The position numbers and the translations under genes are program-made. From Flaviramulus basaltis (lineage in GTDB: Bacteria; Bacteroidota; Bacteroidia; Flavobacteriales; Flavobacteriaceae): a stretch of DNA of 64,000 bases. The notes under the pieces were generated by a model. It searched no databases. It had not been told where the DNA came from and worked only from the letters and a program-made list of their open reading frames with translations. Each line of letters opens with the position of its first letter. Positions within the stretch are counted from its first letter, which is position 1. Of the stretch, positions 35,704-43,392 are shown in pieces. The stretch is taken from assembly GCF_900114265.1 (NCBI RefSeq), contig NZ_FPKV01000001.1:930001-994000 (forward strand), given 5' to 3'.

Positions 35704-35991
35704 TTAAGATTCAATATAGGTCAAGGCTTGTCTCATAGCACTTGTTTGACACATTAAACTAGCAACACCACAAAGTTCACCTGTAGCTCTGGCATAAAAA
35801 GTCTGTGACTGTCCAGTTTCTGTATTAGTTGCCGTAGCATAACAACTTACTCTGCAACCAAATTCATCATTTTTTTCATTCAAAGAAATAATAGATTTTT
35901 GAATCTTTTCAAATTTGTTTTTTGTAGGATTTACGCTTACAAAGCTATTACCTATAATAAATACACTAAAAATTAAAATTATTTTTTTCAT
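35704..35991 (-). CDS. Small secreted Cys-containing protein (95 aa)
   Basis: A 95-residue precursor with a signal peptide (MKKIILIFSVFIIGNSFVSV, cleavage near residue 18-20) and a mature part of about 75 residues. The mature part has four Cys in two pairs (GCRVSC near 45-50, then ELCGVASLMC near 73-82). A Ser/Thr/Ala-rich stretch with Gln and Glu lies between them (YATATNTETGQSQTFYARAT). Four Cys suggest two disulphides in the periplasm or outside the cell. No family is recognised. It is the first gene of the minus-strand cassette with the GLPGLI protein and the barrel. It could be a ligand, a secreted peptide or a small structural protein; all are inference. Confidence 0.65.
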   Translation of the reverse strand: MKKIILIFSVFIIGNSFVSVNPTKNKFEKIQKSIISLNEKNDEFGCRVSCYATATNTETGQSQTFYARATGELCGVASLMCQTSAMRQALTYIES

Positions 35992-36293
35992 TTTTAAACT
36001 CGATTTGTGATTAGCTCTTAATACACAATCAATAAAGCCAATTTTAAAGCCACTTTATTAAAACAGTAAAGGCAAAACTGTTTTATAATTAACATTAAAT
36101 TAGTGAGAGAGAGGAAAAAATAATCAGCGCTGATTTGTTGCAACATATTGTTAAAAATTAAACTCAACTGGCTTTTCTATTGAGAAAAAACTTTCAACTA
36201 ATTAAACATAAAAAAAAAGCGGAAAGAAAAAAAGATTTTTCTTTCTTTTTTTAAATTTTATAAGAAAAAACATGGTTTAAAGAAAAATACTGC
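35992..36293. other. 302-base gene-free gap upstream of the small secreted gene
   Basis: This AT-rich gap should hold the promoter of the 35704-35991 cassette and the end of rnhA. A hairpin of A/T-rich arms (GAAAGAAAAA/TTTTTCTTTC, 36221-36245) is flanked by A and T runs on both strands and may terminate rnhA transcripts on the minus strand. I found no TTG-N19-TAnnTTTG match and no open reading frame of note. Confidence 0.5.
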
Positions 36294-36935
36294 TTACTTA
36301 CGTCCAAAATCGGCAGGAATTTCTCCCCAAGCTTTGGTTTCCCATTTTACTATGGGTGTTATGTAAGTGTTAGTTTTTAACCAATTAATGGCCCTATCAA
36401 CCAATTCAAACAAAGCTTTGTTTTTTTCGCTTCGCTCTAATTTAGTATTGCAGGTTTTCTTTTTCACCCAACTTATGGCCGTTTTGGAATCGGTATATAT
36501 AATATGGTTACTGTTTTTCTTTTTTAAAAGCGCTAAACCATGTACAATTGCCAGAAATTCGCCAATATTATTAGTGCCTTGTTCAAAGGGGCCTTGAATA
36601 AATAATTGTTTTTTTGTTTTTGTGTCTACACCGCGATATTCCATAACACCAGGGTTTCCGCTAGAGGCAGCATCTACAGAAATAGAATTATAATTAGGTT
36701 GGCCAATTTTTTTTAATTGTTCTGGTGATAATTCACTTTTAAAACCTTTGCTTTTTCCTATATAATCAAAGTAATTCCCATTTAAGGCTTTTTTTGCAGC
36801 ATCAAATGTTGAAAAAGATTTGTATTGTGCACCTTGAAAATCTTTTATTTGAGATTTGCAATCGTTCCAAGACTCAAAAACTCCTGTTTTGTGTCCTTTC
36901 CAAACTGTATAATATTTTTTTTTCTTTTTACTCAT
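36294..36935 (-). CDS. rnhA: Ribonuclease H with N-terminal viroplasmin-like domain
   Basis: A 213-residue protein. The N-terminal 50 residues are a caulimovirus viroplasmin/RNase H1 hybrid-binding domain (KYYTVWKGHKTGVFESWNDC, then AQYKSFSTFDAAKKAL). Residues about 80-210 are the RNase H fold. Acidic residues are in ISVDAASSGNPG, NIGEFLAIVHGLAL and IIYTDSKTAISWV. It removes RNA from RNA-DNA hybrids in the cytoplasm. Its start overlaps the purN stop region by eight bases, so the pair is cotranscribed. The architecture resembles eukaryotic RNase H1 and is common in Bacteroidota. Confidence 0.9.
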   Translation of the reverse strand: MSKKKKKYYTVWKGHKTGVFESWNDCKSQIKDFQGAQYKSFSTFDAAKKALNGNYFDYIGKSKGFKSELSPEQLKKIGQPNYNSISVDAASSGNPGVMEYRGVDTKTKKQLFIQGPFEQGTNNIGEFLAIVHGLALLKKKNSNHIIYTDSKTAISWVKKKTCNTKLERSEKNKALFELVDRAINWLKTNTYITPIVKWETKAWGEIPADFGRK

Positions 36936-37494
36936 TTAAAAGCTTTTCAACAACCTTAGGGAAATGCTCCATCTCTAATTTATGAATTTTTTCTGCAACA
37001 TCATTTGATGAATCTGATGGAAAAACATCACATTTTGCTTGAAAAATGATAGCGCCTTCATCATAATGTTCATTAACATAATGAATAGTAATACCTGTTT
37101 CAGTCTCTTTATTAGCAATAATAGCTTTGTGCACGTTTATGCCATACATCCCTTTTCCTCCATATTTTGGTAATAATGCAGGATGAACATTAATGACTTT
37201 ATTAGGAAATGCATTTAAAATATGTTCTGGGAACTTCCATAAAAACCCAGCTAATATAATTAAATCGGGTTTTGAAGATTTTAATATATTAAGAACATCA
37301 TCGGTTTCTATAAATGCAACCTTATTAAAAGAAAGCGCACTAACTTTAAGGTTTTTAGCACGTTCTAAAACTTTGGCATGGGGATTGTTAGTTAGAACTT
37401 GAATAACAGACACATTATCGCTGTTGTGAAAAAACTTAATTAAATTTTCAGCATTAGTACCACTTCCGGACGCAAAAATTACAATACGTTTCAT
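36928..37494 (-). CDS. purN: Phosphoribosylglycinamide formyltransferase
   Basis: A 188-residue enzyme of full PurN length. It has the N-terminal nucleotide-binding signature IVIFASGSGTNAENLI, the substrate loop LAGFLWKFPEHIL, the active-site motif INVHPALLPKYGGKGMYG (Asn and His of the HPA motif) and the Asp of HYVNEHYDEGAIIFQ. It transfers a formyl group from 10-formyl-THF to GAR in step 3 of purine synthesis. It diverges from acpP across 185 bases, the same neighbourhood seen in many flavobacteria, and is followed by rnhA with a short overlap. Confidence 0.95.
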   Translation of the reverse strand: MKRIVIFASGSGTNAENLIKFFHNSDNVSVIQVLTNNPHAKVLERAKNLKVSALSFNKVAFIETDDVLNILKSSKPDLIILAGFLWKFPEHILNAFPNKVINVHPALLPKYGGKGMYGINVHKAIIANKETETGITIHYVNEHYDEGAIIFQAKCDVFPSDSSNDVAEKIHKLEMEHFPKVVEKLLNE

Positions 37495-37640
37495 TTACAG
37501 ATTATAATGTTAAGATTGTTCAAACAAAAAAAAGAATAATTATTAACAATTAGAAGGTAAAAAAGAAATACTTAAATACTATTTTAGTAAATTACAATCA
37601 CATTTTTAAAGGAAAGGTGTGTTTTAAAAATAAAGTTTTT

Positions 37641-37648
37641 TATTTTTG
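37641..37648 (+). promoter_or_regulatory. -7 element of the acpP promoter
   Basis: TATTTTTG is an exact TAnnTTTG match 32 bases ahead of the acpP start. No TTG is seen at the proper upstream spacing. Confidence 0.55.
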
Positions 37649-37679
37649 CCAACTAATTAAAACTTAAAATTAAAAGATT

Positions 37680-37913
37680 ATGTCAGACATTGCATCAAGA
37701 GTAAAAGCGATTATCGTAGACAAGTTAGGAGTAGATGAGAACGAAGTTGTTACTGAAGCAAGCTTCACAAACGATTTAGGAGCAGACTCTTTAGACACTG
37801 TAGAATTAATTATGGAGTTCGAAAAAGAATTCGATATTCAAATTCCAGACGATCAAGCTGAAAATATTGCAACAGTTGGTCAAGCTATATCATACATAGA
37901 AGCTGCAAAATAA
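37680..37913 (+). CDS. acpP: Acyl carrier protein
   Basis: A 77-residue acidic protein with the phosphopantetheine site [11 protein letters not shown] (S37 carries the prosthetic group). The four-helix pattern and length match AcpP. It shuttles acyl chains in type II fatty acid synthesis. It starts the plus-strand series acpP, fabF, rnc, with fabF 12 bases downstream, a gene order conserved across bacteria. Confidence 0.98.
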   Translation: MSDIASRVKAIIVDKLGVDENEVVTEASFTNDLGADSLDTVELIMEFEKEFDIQIPDDQAENIATVGQAISYIEAAK

Positions 37914-37925
37914 GCAAAATACTTT

Positions 37926-39176
37926 ATGGAATTAAAGCGAGTTGTAGTCACAGGATTAGGGGCTTTAACACCAATTGGAAATACCAAAGATGAATTTTGG
38001 GAAGGTCTAATTAGTGGTAAAAGTGGTGCTGCGCCTATAACATATTATGACACCGAAAAGTTTAAAACAAAGTTCGCTTGCGAATTAAAAAACTTTAACG
38101 CAACTGATTTTCTTGATAGAAAAGAAGCTCGAAAAATGGATAGATTTGCGCAATACGCTATGGTAGCAGCAGATGAGGCCATTGCCGATGCCAAATTAAA
38201 TCTTGACGAGGTTAACAAATTGCGAGTAGGTGTTATATGGGGGGCAGGAATTGGCGGTTTAGAAACGTTTCAAGATGAAGTTTTAAACTTTGCTAGTGGA
38301 GACGGAACACCAAGATTTAACCCATTCTTTATTCCTAAAATGATTGCTGATATTGCGCCAGCAAATATTTCCATAAAACATGGTTTTATGGGGCCTAATT
38401 ACACAACAGTTTCTGCATGTGCATCTTCTGCTAACGCTATGTTTGATGCTTTAAACTCTATACGTTTAGGGCATTGCGATGTGGTTGTTACAGGTGGAAG
38501 TGAGGCAGCAGTAACTATTGCAGGTATGGGTGGTTTTAATGCAATGCATGCATTATCTACCAGAAATGAAAGTCCAGAAACAGCATCTCGACCATTTGAT
38601 GGAACTAGAGATGGTTTTGTTTTAGGAGAAGGTGCAGGCGCACTAATTCTGGAAGAATATGAGCATGCAAAAGCAAGAGGTGCTAACATTTATGCCGAGT
38701 TTGTTGGAGGAGGATTATCTTCTGATGCTTATCATATGACAGCGCCACATCCAGATGGCATTGGGGTAATAGCCGTTATGAAAAATTGTTTAGATAATGC
38801 AGGTCTTAAACCAGAAGATGTAGATCATATCAATACACATGGTACATCAACACCTTTAGGAGACGTTGCAGAACTTAAAGCAATTTCAGAAATATTTGGA
38901 AGCCATGCAAAGAATATAAATATTAATTCAACAAAATCAATGACAGGGCATCTTTTAGGTGCAGCTGGTGCTATTGAAGCTATTTCGGTTATTTTGGCAA
39001 TGAAGCACGGTATTGTGCCGCCAACAATAAACCATACTACAGTAGACGAAAACATTGATCCTGAATTAAATTTAACCTTAAACAAGGCTCAAAAGCGCGA
39101 TGTAAAAGTAGCAATGAGTAATACATTTGGATTTGGCGGACACAACGCTTGTGTATTATTCAAAAAAATAGATTGA
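37926..39176 (+). CDS. fabF: 3-oxoacyl-ACP synthase II
   Basis: A 416-residue condensing enzyme of the usual FabF length. The active Cys is C165 in VSACASSANA. The two catalytic His are in DHINTHGTSTPLGD and KSMTGHLLGAAGAIE, and the C-terminal NTFGFGGHNACV closes the site. It elongates acyl-ACP with malonyl-ACP in the cytoplasm. Seven bases separate its stop from the rnc start. Confidence 0.98.
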   Translation: MELKRVVVTGLGALTPIGNTKDEFWEGLISGKSGAAPITYYDTEKFKTKFACELKNFNATDFLDRKEARKMDRFAQYAMVAADEAIADAKLNLDEVNKLRVGVIWGAGIGGLETFQDEVLNFASGDGTPRFNPFFIPKMIADIAPANISIKHGFMGPNYTTVSACASSANAMFDALNSIRLGHCDVVVTGGSEAAVTIAGMGGFNAMHALSTRNESPETASRPFDGTRDGFVLGEGAGALILEEYEHAKARGANIYAEFVGGGLSSDAYHMTAPHPDGIGVIAVMKNCLDNAGLKPEDVDHINTHGTSTPLGDVAELKAISEIFGSHAKNININSTKSMTGHLLGAAGAIEAISVILAMKHGIVPPTINHTTVDENIDPELNLTLNKAQKRDVKVAMSNTFGFGGHNACVLFKKID

Positions 39177-39183
39177 ATCCCGA

Positions 39184-39924
39184 ATGAAGAACATTCGTAA
39201 CATATTAAATTCCCGTTTTCAACGCAACGGGAATTTTTTTATGGAAATAACTAAAATCTTAGGATTTAAACCAAAAGAAATCAAGTTCTACAAAAAAGCC
39301 TTTACACATCGTTCCATGAACATAAAAGATAGTAAAGGAAACGCTATTAATTATGAGCGTTTAGAGTTTTTGGGCGACGCCATGTTAAGCTCAGTAATTG
39401 CCTCTCATTTATACCTTGAAGCTCCCAGTGGAGACGAAGGTTATTTAACAAAAATGCGATCTAAAATTGTAAGTAGAGAGCATTTAAACGAGTTAGGTAG
39501 AGACTTGAAATTAATTGATTTAGTTCAGAGTAAAATACCACCAGGGCAGTTTGGAGATAATATTCACGGTAATTTATTTGAAGCTTTAGTAGGTGCTATT
39601 TTTTTAGACAAAGGCTACAAATATTGTGAAAAGTTTATTTACAAACGAATAATTATACCTTATGTAGATATAGAAACTTTAGAAGGTAAAGTAATAAGCT
39701 ACAAAAGTTTGCTTATTGAATGGTGCCAAAAAGAAAAAAAGACCTTTGGTTACAATGTCTATGAAGACACAGGTAATGATGAGGTAAGGCATTTTTCGGT
39801 AAAACTATCTATTGATGGAAAAGTGGTAGCCAAAGCGAGAGCCACATCTAAGAAGAAAGCCGAAGAGAAAGCTTCTAAAAGAGCATTTTTTGTTTTTCAA
39901 AATAGAATGTCTAAAATGATTTAG
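39184..39924 (+). CDS. rnc: Ribonuclease III
   Basis: A 246-residue enzyme. The RNase III domain (about 25-155) has the signature NYERLEFLGDAMLSSVIA and the second acidic site in NLFEALVGAIFLDKG. A double-stranded RNA-binding domain (about 165-240) follows, with VVAKARATSKKKAEEKASKRA. ATG 39184 is preferred because flavobacterial RNase III proteins, as I recall them, carry a short N-terminal extension of this kind (RNILNSR). ATG 39241 is a second candidate, lying right after a terminator-like hairpin within the coding region. The gene processes rRNA and mRNA duplexes and may control its own message through that hairpin. Confidence 0.93.
   Translation: MKNIRNILNSRFQRNGNFFMEITKILGFKPKEIKFYKKAFTHRSMNIKDSKGNAINYERLEFLGDAMLSSVIASHLYLEAPSGDEGYLTKMRSKIVSREHLNELGRDLKLIDLVQSKIPPGQFGDNIHGNLFEALVGAIFLDKGYKYCEKFIYKRIIIPYVDIETLEGKVISYKSLLIEWCQKEKKTFGYNVYEDTGNDEVRHFSVKLSIDGKVVAKARATSKKKAEEKASKRAFFVFQNRMSKMI
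39208..39240 (+). promoter_or_regulatory. Terminator-like hairpin inside the start of rnc
   Basis: The stem AAATTCCCGTT/AACGGGAATTT with an eight-base loop, then a T-run, overlaps rnc codons 9-19. A second small dyad, CGAATG/CATTCG (39181-39197), surrounds the ATG at 39184. The large hairpin could attenuate rnc after fabF, or be an RNase III self-cleavage site. Confidence 0.55.
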
Positions 39925-40042
39925 TTTTTTTAATTACAAATTATTAACTACAACGTTTTAGTTTATTTTGTTATTAAGATTGATGTAAACATAATGGTAC
40001 TCAATTTTATAAATACTATATTTACCAAGTTAAACATAAGTA

Positions 40043-40528
40043 ATGGCTGTTCACAAACTTATTCTTGATGATGCTTTTGATGAGGTAGTTTACACTTTAA
40101 TTGCAATACATTGCATGCTTGAAGATTACCGGTTAGCATATCTTTTAAACAAACATTTGGGTATTTCACTCACCCGAAAATCATCAGATTTAGATTATAA
40201 AAACAGCGCGGTATCTTATTCCATATACGATTGGGAAGATACCAAACAATTAGTAACATGGAGCTTGGTTTCAAATATTTGTAAAACCGAAACGCTTAAA
40301 AAAACAGAGTATACGTCGTTATTCGACACAGAACAAAAAATAACAAAAACATCTCATTTATTGCCAGAATATAAAACTGTAAATTATTTTTTAAAAATAG
40401 ATAGCGAATTTAGTTTCAGTAAAGAAAAGTATATTTTAAACAATATATTAAGTATACCTCAAATTGCAACAGCATACAGTGTAGATTCTAGTCAATTAAA
40501 ATCAAAAGACAATTTAATTTTTAGCTAA
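40043..40528 (+). CDS. IPExxxVDY family protein
   Basis: A 161-residue protein of the small Bacteroidota family named for its IPExxxVDY motif, seen here as LLPEYKTVNYFLKI (about 112-125). It has no signal peptide or membrane segment. Its function is not known. It always seems to lie beside pyruvate kinase in flavobacteria as far as I recall, and here its stop overlaps the pyk start by one base (TAATG), so the two are translationally coupled. That coupling suggests a regulatory or chaperone-like link to pyruvate kinase, which is inference. Confidence 0.85.
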   Translation: MAVHKLILDDAFDEVVYTLIAIHCMLEDYRLAYLLNKHLGISLTRKSSDLDYKNSAVSYSIYDWEDTKQLVTWSLVSNICKTETLKKTEYTSLFDTEQKITKTSHLLPEYKTVNYFLKIDSEFSFSKEKYILNNILSIPQIATAYSVDSSQLKSKDNLIFS

Positions 40529-41970
40529 TGTCAACCAGAAAAAAAACCAAAATAGTAGCAACTCTTGGTCCCGCTACAAGTACTAAAGAAGTTTTAAAAG
40601 GCATGCTTGATGCAGGCGTTAATGTATTTAGAATAAACTTCTCTCACGCAGATTATAAAGATGTTGCGGAACGTATTAAAATGATACGCGAACTTAATGA
40701 AGAACATAACTTTACTGCTGCAATTTTAGCAGATTTACAGGGGCCAAAACTTCGTGTTGGAGTTATGAAAGAAGAAGTTGTTGTAAACCCAGGTGATGAA
40801 ATAATTTTTGCAACAGGTAAACGATTTGAAGGTACAAAAGAACGTGTTTACATGACCTATGATAGGTTTCCGCAAGATGCAAAACCAGGAGAACGCGTCC
40901 TTTTAGATGATGGAAAATTAATTTTTGAAGTCGTTTCTACAGATAATAAAAAAGAAGTTCTAACTAAGGTTATACAAGGAGGTCCTTTAAAATCTAAAAA
41001 AGGAGTTAATCTTCCAAATACTAATATTTCACAGCCAGCATTAACAGAAAAAGATATTGAAGATGCTATTTTTGCAATTAGCTTGGATGTAGACTGGTTT
41101 GCTTTATCCTTTGTGCGTCATGCTGAAGATTTAATGGAACTACGCGATTTAATTGCTAAACATAGTGAGCATAAAATTCCTATTATAGCTAAAATAGAAA
41201 AACCAGAAGCTGTAGAAAACATTGACAAAATTGTAGCGCATTGTGATGGTTTAATGGTTGCACGTGGCGATTTAGGTGTAGAAGTTCCAGCAGAAGAAGT
41301 ACCATTAATTCAAAAGCAATTAGTACTACGTGCTAAAAAAGCAAGAATACCAGTAATTATAGCAACCCAAATGATGGAAACTATGATTTCTAGTTTAACA
41401 CCAACAAGAGCAGAAGTAAACGATGTTGCAAACTCGGTTATGGATGGTGCAGATGCAGTAATGCTTTCTGGTGAAACATCTGTTGGTAAATATCCAGTAC
41501 AGGTAATTAAACAAATGGCAGACATTTTAAAAAGTGTCGAAAATTCAGAATTAATTAAAGTGCCACAATTACCACCTCATATTCGTACTAATAGATTTAT
41601 TACAAAATCTATATGTTATCATGCTGCTAATATGGCAAATGAAATTAATGCTCAGGCAATTTCCACACTAACAAATAGTGGGTACACAGCCTTTCAAATT
41701 TCGGCTTGGAGACCATCATGTCATATCTTAGTTTTTACATCTAACAAACGTATTTTAACGCGCCTTAGTTTATTGTGGGGAGTTCGTGCATTTTACTATG
41801 ATAGGTTTGTAAGTACAGATGAAACTATTGAGGATGTTAATGAAATAGCTTGTAAAATGGGTTATTTAGATGTTGGTGACATGGTTATTAGTTTAGCAGC
41901 AATGCCTATTCAAGCAAAAGGAATGGTAAACACATTGCGTGTTACAGAGATTACAAGCTGTAGTTTTTAA
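40528..41970 (+). CDS. pyk: Pyruvate kinase
   Basis: A 480-residue glycolytic enzyme of typical bacterial length. It begins TKIVATLGPATSTKEVLKGM. The substrate and metal site is FRINFSHADY, the active-site signature is PIIAKIEKPEAVENID (with the conserved Lys and Glu), and MVARGDLGVEVPAEEVPLIQ and ATQMMETMISS follow. The C-terminal domain (about 360-480) is the effector-binding region. It transfers phosphate from PEP to ADP. The start overlaps the IPExxxVDY gene by one base. A strong terminator shared with the convergent DUF4374 gene follows. Confidence 0.98.
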   Translation: MSTRKKTKIVATLGPATSTKEVLKGMLDAGVNVFRINFSHADYKDVAERIKMIRELNEEHNFTAAILADLQGPKLRVGVMKEEVVVNPGDEIIFATGKRFEGTKERVYMTYDRFPQDAKPGERVLLDDGKLIFEVVSTDNKKEVLTKVIQGGPLKSKKGVNLPNTNISQPALTEKDIEDAIFAISLDVDWFALSFVRHAEDLMELRDLIAKHSEHKIPIIAKIEKPEAVENIDKIVAHCDGLMVARGDLGVEVPAEEVPLIQKQLVLRAKKARIPVIIATQMMETMISSLTPTRAEVNDVANSVMDGADAVMLSGETSVGKYPVQVIKQMADILKSVENSELIKVPQLPPHIRTNRFITKSICYHAANMANEINAQAISTLTNSGYTAFQISAWRPSCHILVFTSNKRILTRLSLLWGVRAFYYDRFVSTDETIEDVNEIACKMGYLDVGDMVISLAAMPIQAKGMVNTLRVTEITSCSF

Positions 41971-41996
41971 TATATTTAGATTACAACATATATATA

Positions 41997-42034
41997 AGCG
42001 ACCCTTTTAGTTTTTCTAAAGGGGTCGCTCTTTT
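41997..42034 (+). terminator. Bidirectional terminator between pyk and the DUF4374 gene
   Basis: The stem AGCGACCCTTTTAG/CTAAAGGGGTCGCT (one T-G pair) with a five-base loop is followed by five T. It lies between two convergent genes and can serve the plus strand directly. Confidence 0.85.
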
Positions 42035-42053
42035 TGTTAAATATAGTTTCTAA

Positions 42054-43358
42054 TTAAAACAAGCCTATATACGAAGCATCGGTAGTACCCGTTTGTAATG
42101 TCGCTCCAGTAATATATCCGTTCGCATCGCTAGATGTTGGATCGAAAATATAAACCTTTCCTTCTCCTCCAAGAGATGCTAAAGCCATATATAATTTACC
42201 GTTTATTACACTAGCCCATTGATATTGTCTTAACCACAAATCTAATGGAATATTCATTTTCACAGCTGTTTTGTTGTAAATATCCACACGAACTATATCC
42301 CAGTTTGAACTTGAACTTCCACCTAAATCTGTGTTCAATACAGGGATATAACCTATACCGTTACCTACATAAAACCATCCTGTGTTTGCTTCAGCATTAT
42401 GTCCTAAAATACTTTTAATGTTAAAGGTGTATGATGTGTCGTACGCACCATTGCTAATTTTAAGAATTGAAACATCCCCAGAAGTAACTAATTGGTAGGT
42501 ATCTCCGTTTTCATCTTTATGTGCAACAGGTGTTCTATAACCATTTGTAGAACCTGCAGCTAAAGAAGAACGAATTGTAGTTGGGTTTTCTAATGAAGGA
42601 TAGTTTACAACTAAAGTTTCAACATCTTCATAAACCATTGTTCCTCTATCATCGGTTAAGGGATCATAAACACTTTTTGCTACGCCATAGTATAATTTAC
42701 CGTTTGTAATAACAGGTGCATCTATACGTGAAGCATAAATACCTAATGAAGCTTCAGTTTCGTTCCAAGGGAATTCAAAAGAAGTGTTTTCAACCACAGA
42801 CATTGTGCTTAAATTAACTAAAGCTAATGTTACCGTTGCTTTTGTTCTTTGGTAAACAGGACTAACAGCATCTGGGTCGTCATACAAATTTTCAGAAGCT
42901 ACATAGTGTAAAATAGCATAATCATCGTCAATTTTAGTCCATCTTGGATAAGCTGTACCCATTACAGTTTGTATATCTGTTGTTAAGTCTAAATTGTAGT
43001 TTTGTCCACTTACGTGGTTGTATTTTGCTATATCACCACCACCGTAGTTTAAGTTGTATAGCGTGTTACCGTCTGTAGATGAGTAAAGTCTTGCAGTACG
43101 AGTAGACGGCACTTCAAAACCATATCCTGTAAAAGAAAAAGTCTTTTCTGGATCGTTTAACTCTTCAACAGTTGCACCTTGAGTATAAGTTGCAGAGTTT
43201 CCTGTAGAACTAGAACCTATTACCAAATGATATGAACGTTGTGATGATGGGTCTGGTTTTTCTATAGGAGAAGAATCGTCTTCACTACATGAAAAAACTG
43301 TTAAAGCGATTAGGGATATAAAAGCGAATTTAAATAAAAATTGAATTTTTTGATTCAT
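42054..43358 (-). CDS. DUF4374 domain lipoprotein
   Basis: A 434-residue lipoprotein with lipobox LTVFSC (Cys 24). The mature protein is a probable seven- or eight-bladed beta-propeller: repeated segments give short strands and Gly-rich turns, such as YHLVIGSSSTGNSATY and LYMALASLGGEGKVYIFDPT. DUF4374 proteins commonly neighbour TonB-dependent receptors for siderophores or other iron sources in Bacteroidota, as here, where the receptor gene is 34 bases upstream on the same strand. A role as a surface partner that holds ligand for the receptor is inferred. The pair forms a two-gene operon ending at the shared terminator. Confidence 0.85.
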   Translation of the reverse strand: MNQKIQFLFKFAFISLIALTVFSCSEDDSSPIEKPDPSSQRSYHLVIGSSSTGNSATYTQGATVEELNDPEKTFSFTGYGFEVPSTRTARLYSSTDGNTLYNLNYGGGDIAKYNHVSGQNYNLDLTTDIQTVMGTAYPRWTKIDDDYAILHYVASENLYDDPDAVSPVYQRTKATVTLALVNLSTMSVVENTSFEFPWNETEASLGIYASRIDAPVITNGKLYYGVAKSVYDPLTDDRGTMVYEDVETLVVNYPSLENPTTIRSSLAAGSTNGYRTPVAHKDENGDTYQLVTSGDVSILKISNGAYDTSYTFNIKSILGHNAEANTGWFYVGNGIGYIPVLNTDLGGSSSSNWDIVRVDIYNKTAVKMNIPLDLWLRQYQWASVINGKLYMALASLGGEGKVYIFDPTSSDANGYITGATLQTGTTDASYIGLF

Positions 43359-43392
43359 GGGTTTTTAATTATTAGTGATTATTATATAGATA

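Noticed and set aside
36221-36245. Regulatory RNA hairpin upstream of the small secreted gene
   Set aside because: The arms are almost only A and T in a region of A and T runs; pairing is expected by composition. It is kept only as a possible terminator of rnhA.
38399-38689. Minus-strand open frame inside fabF
   Set aside because: It lies entirely antisense to a well-conserved gene and has no start context or recognisable product.
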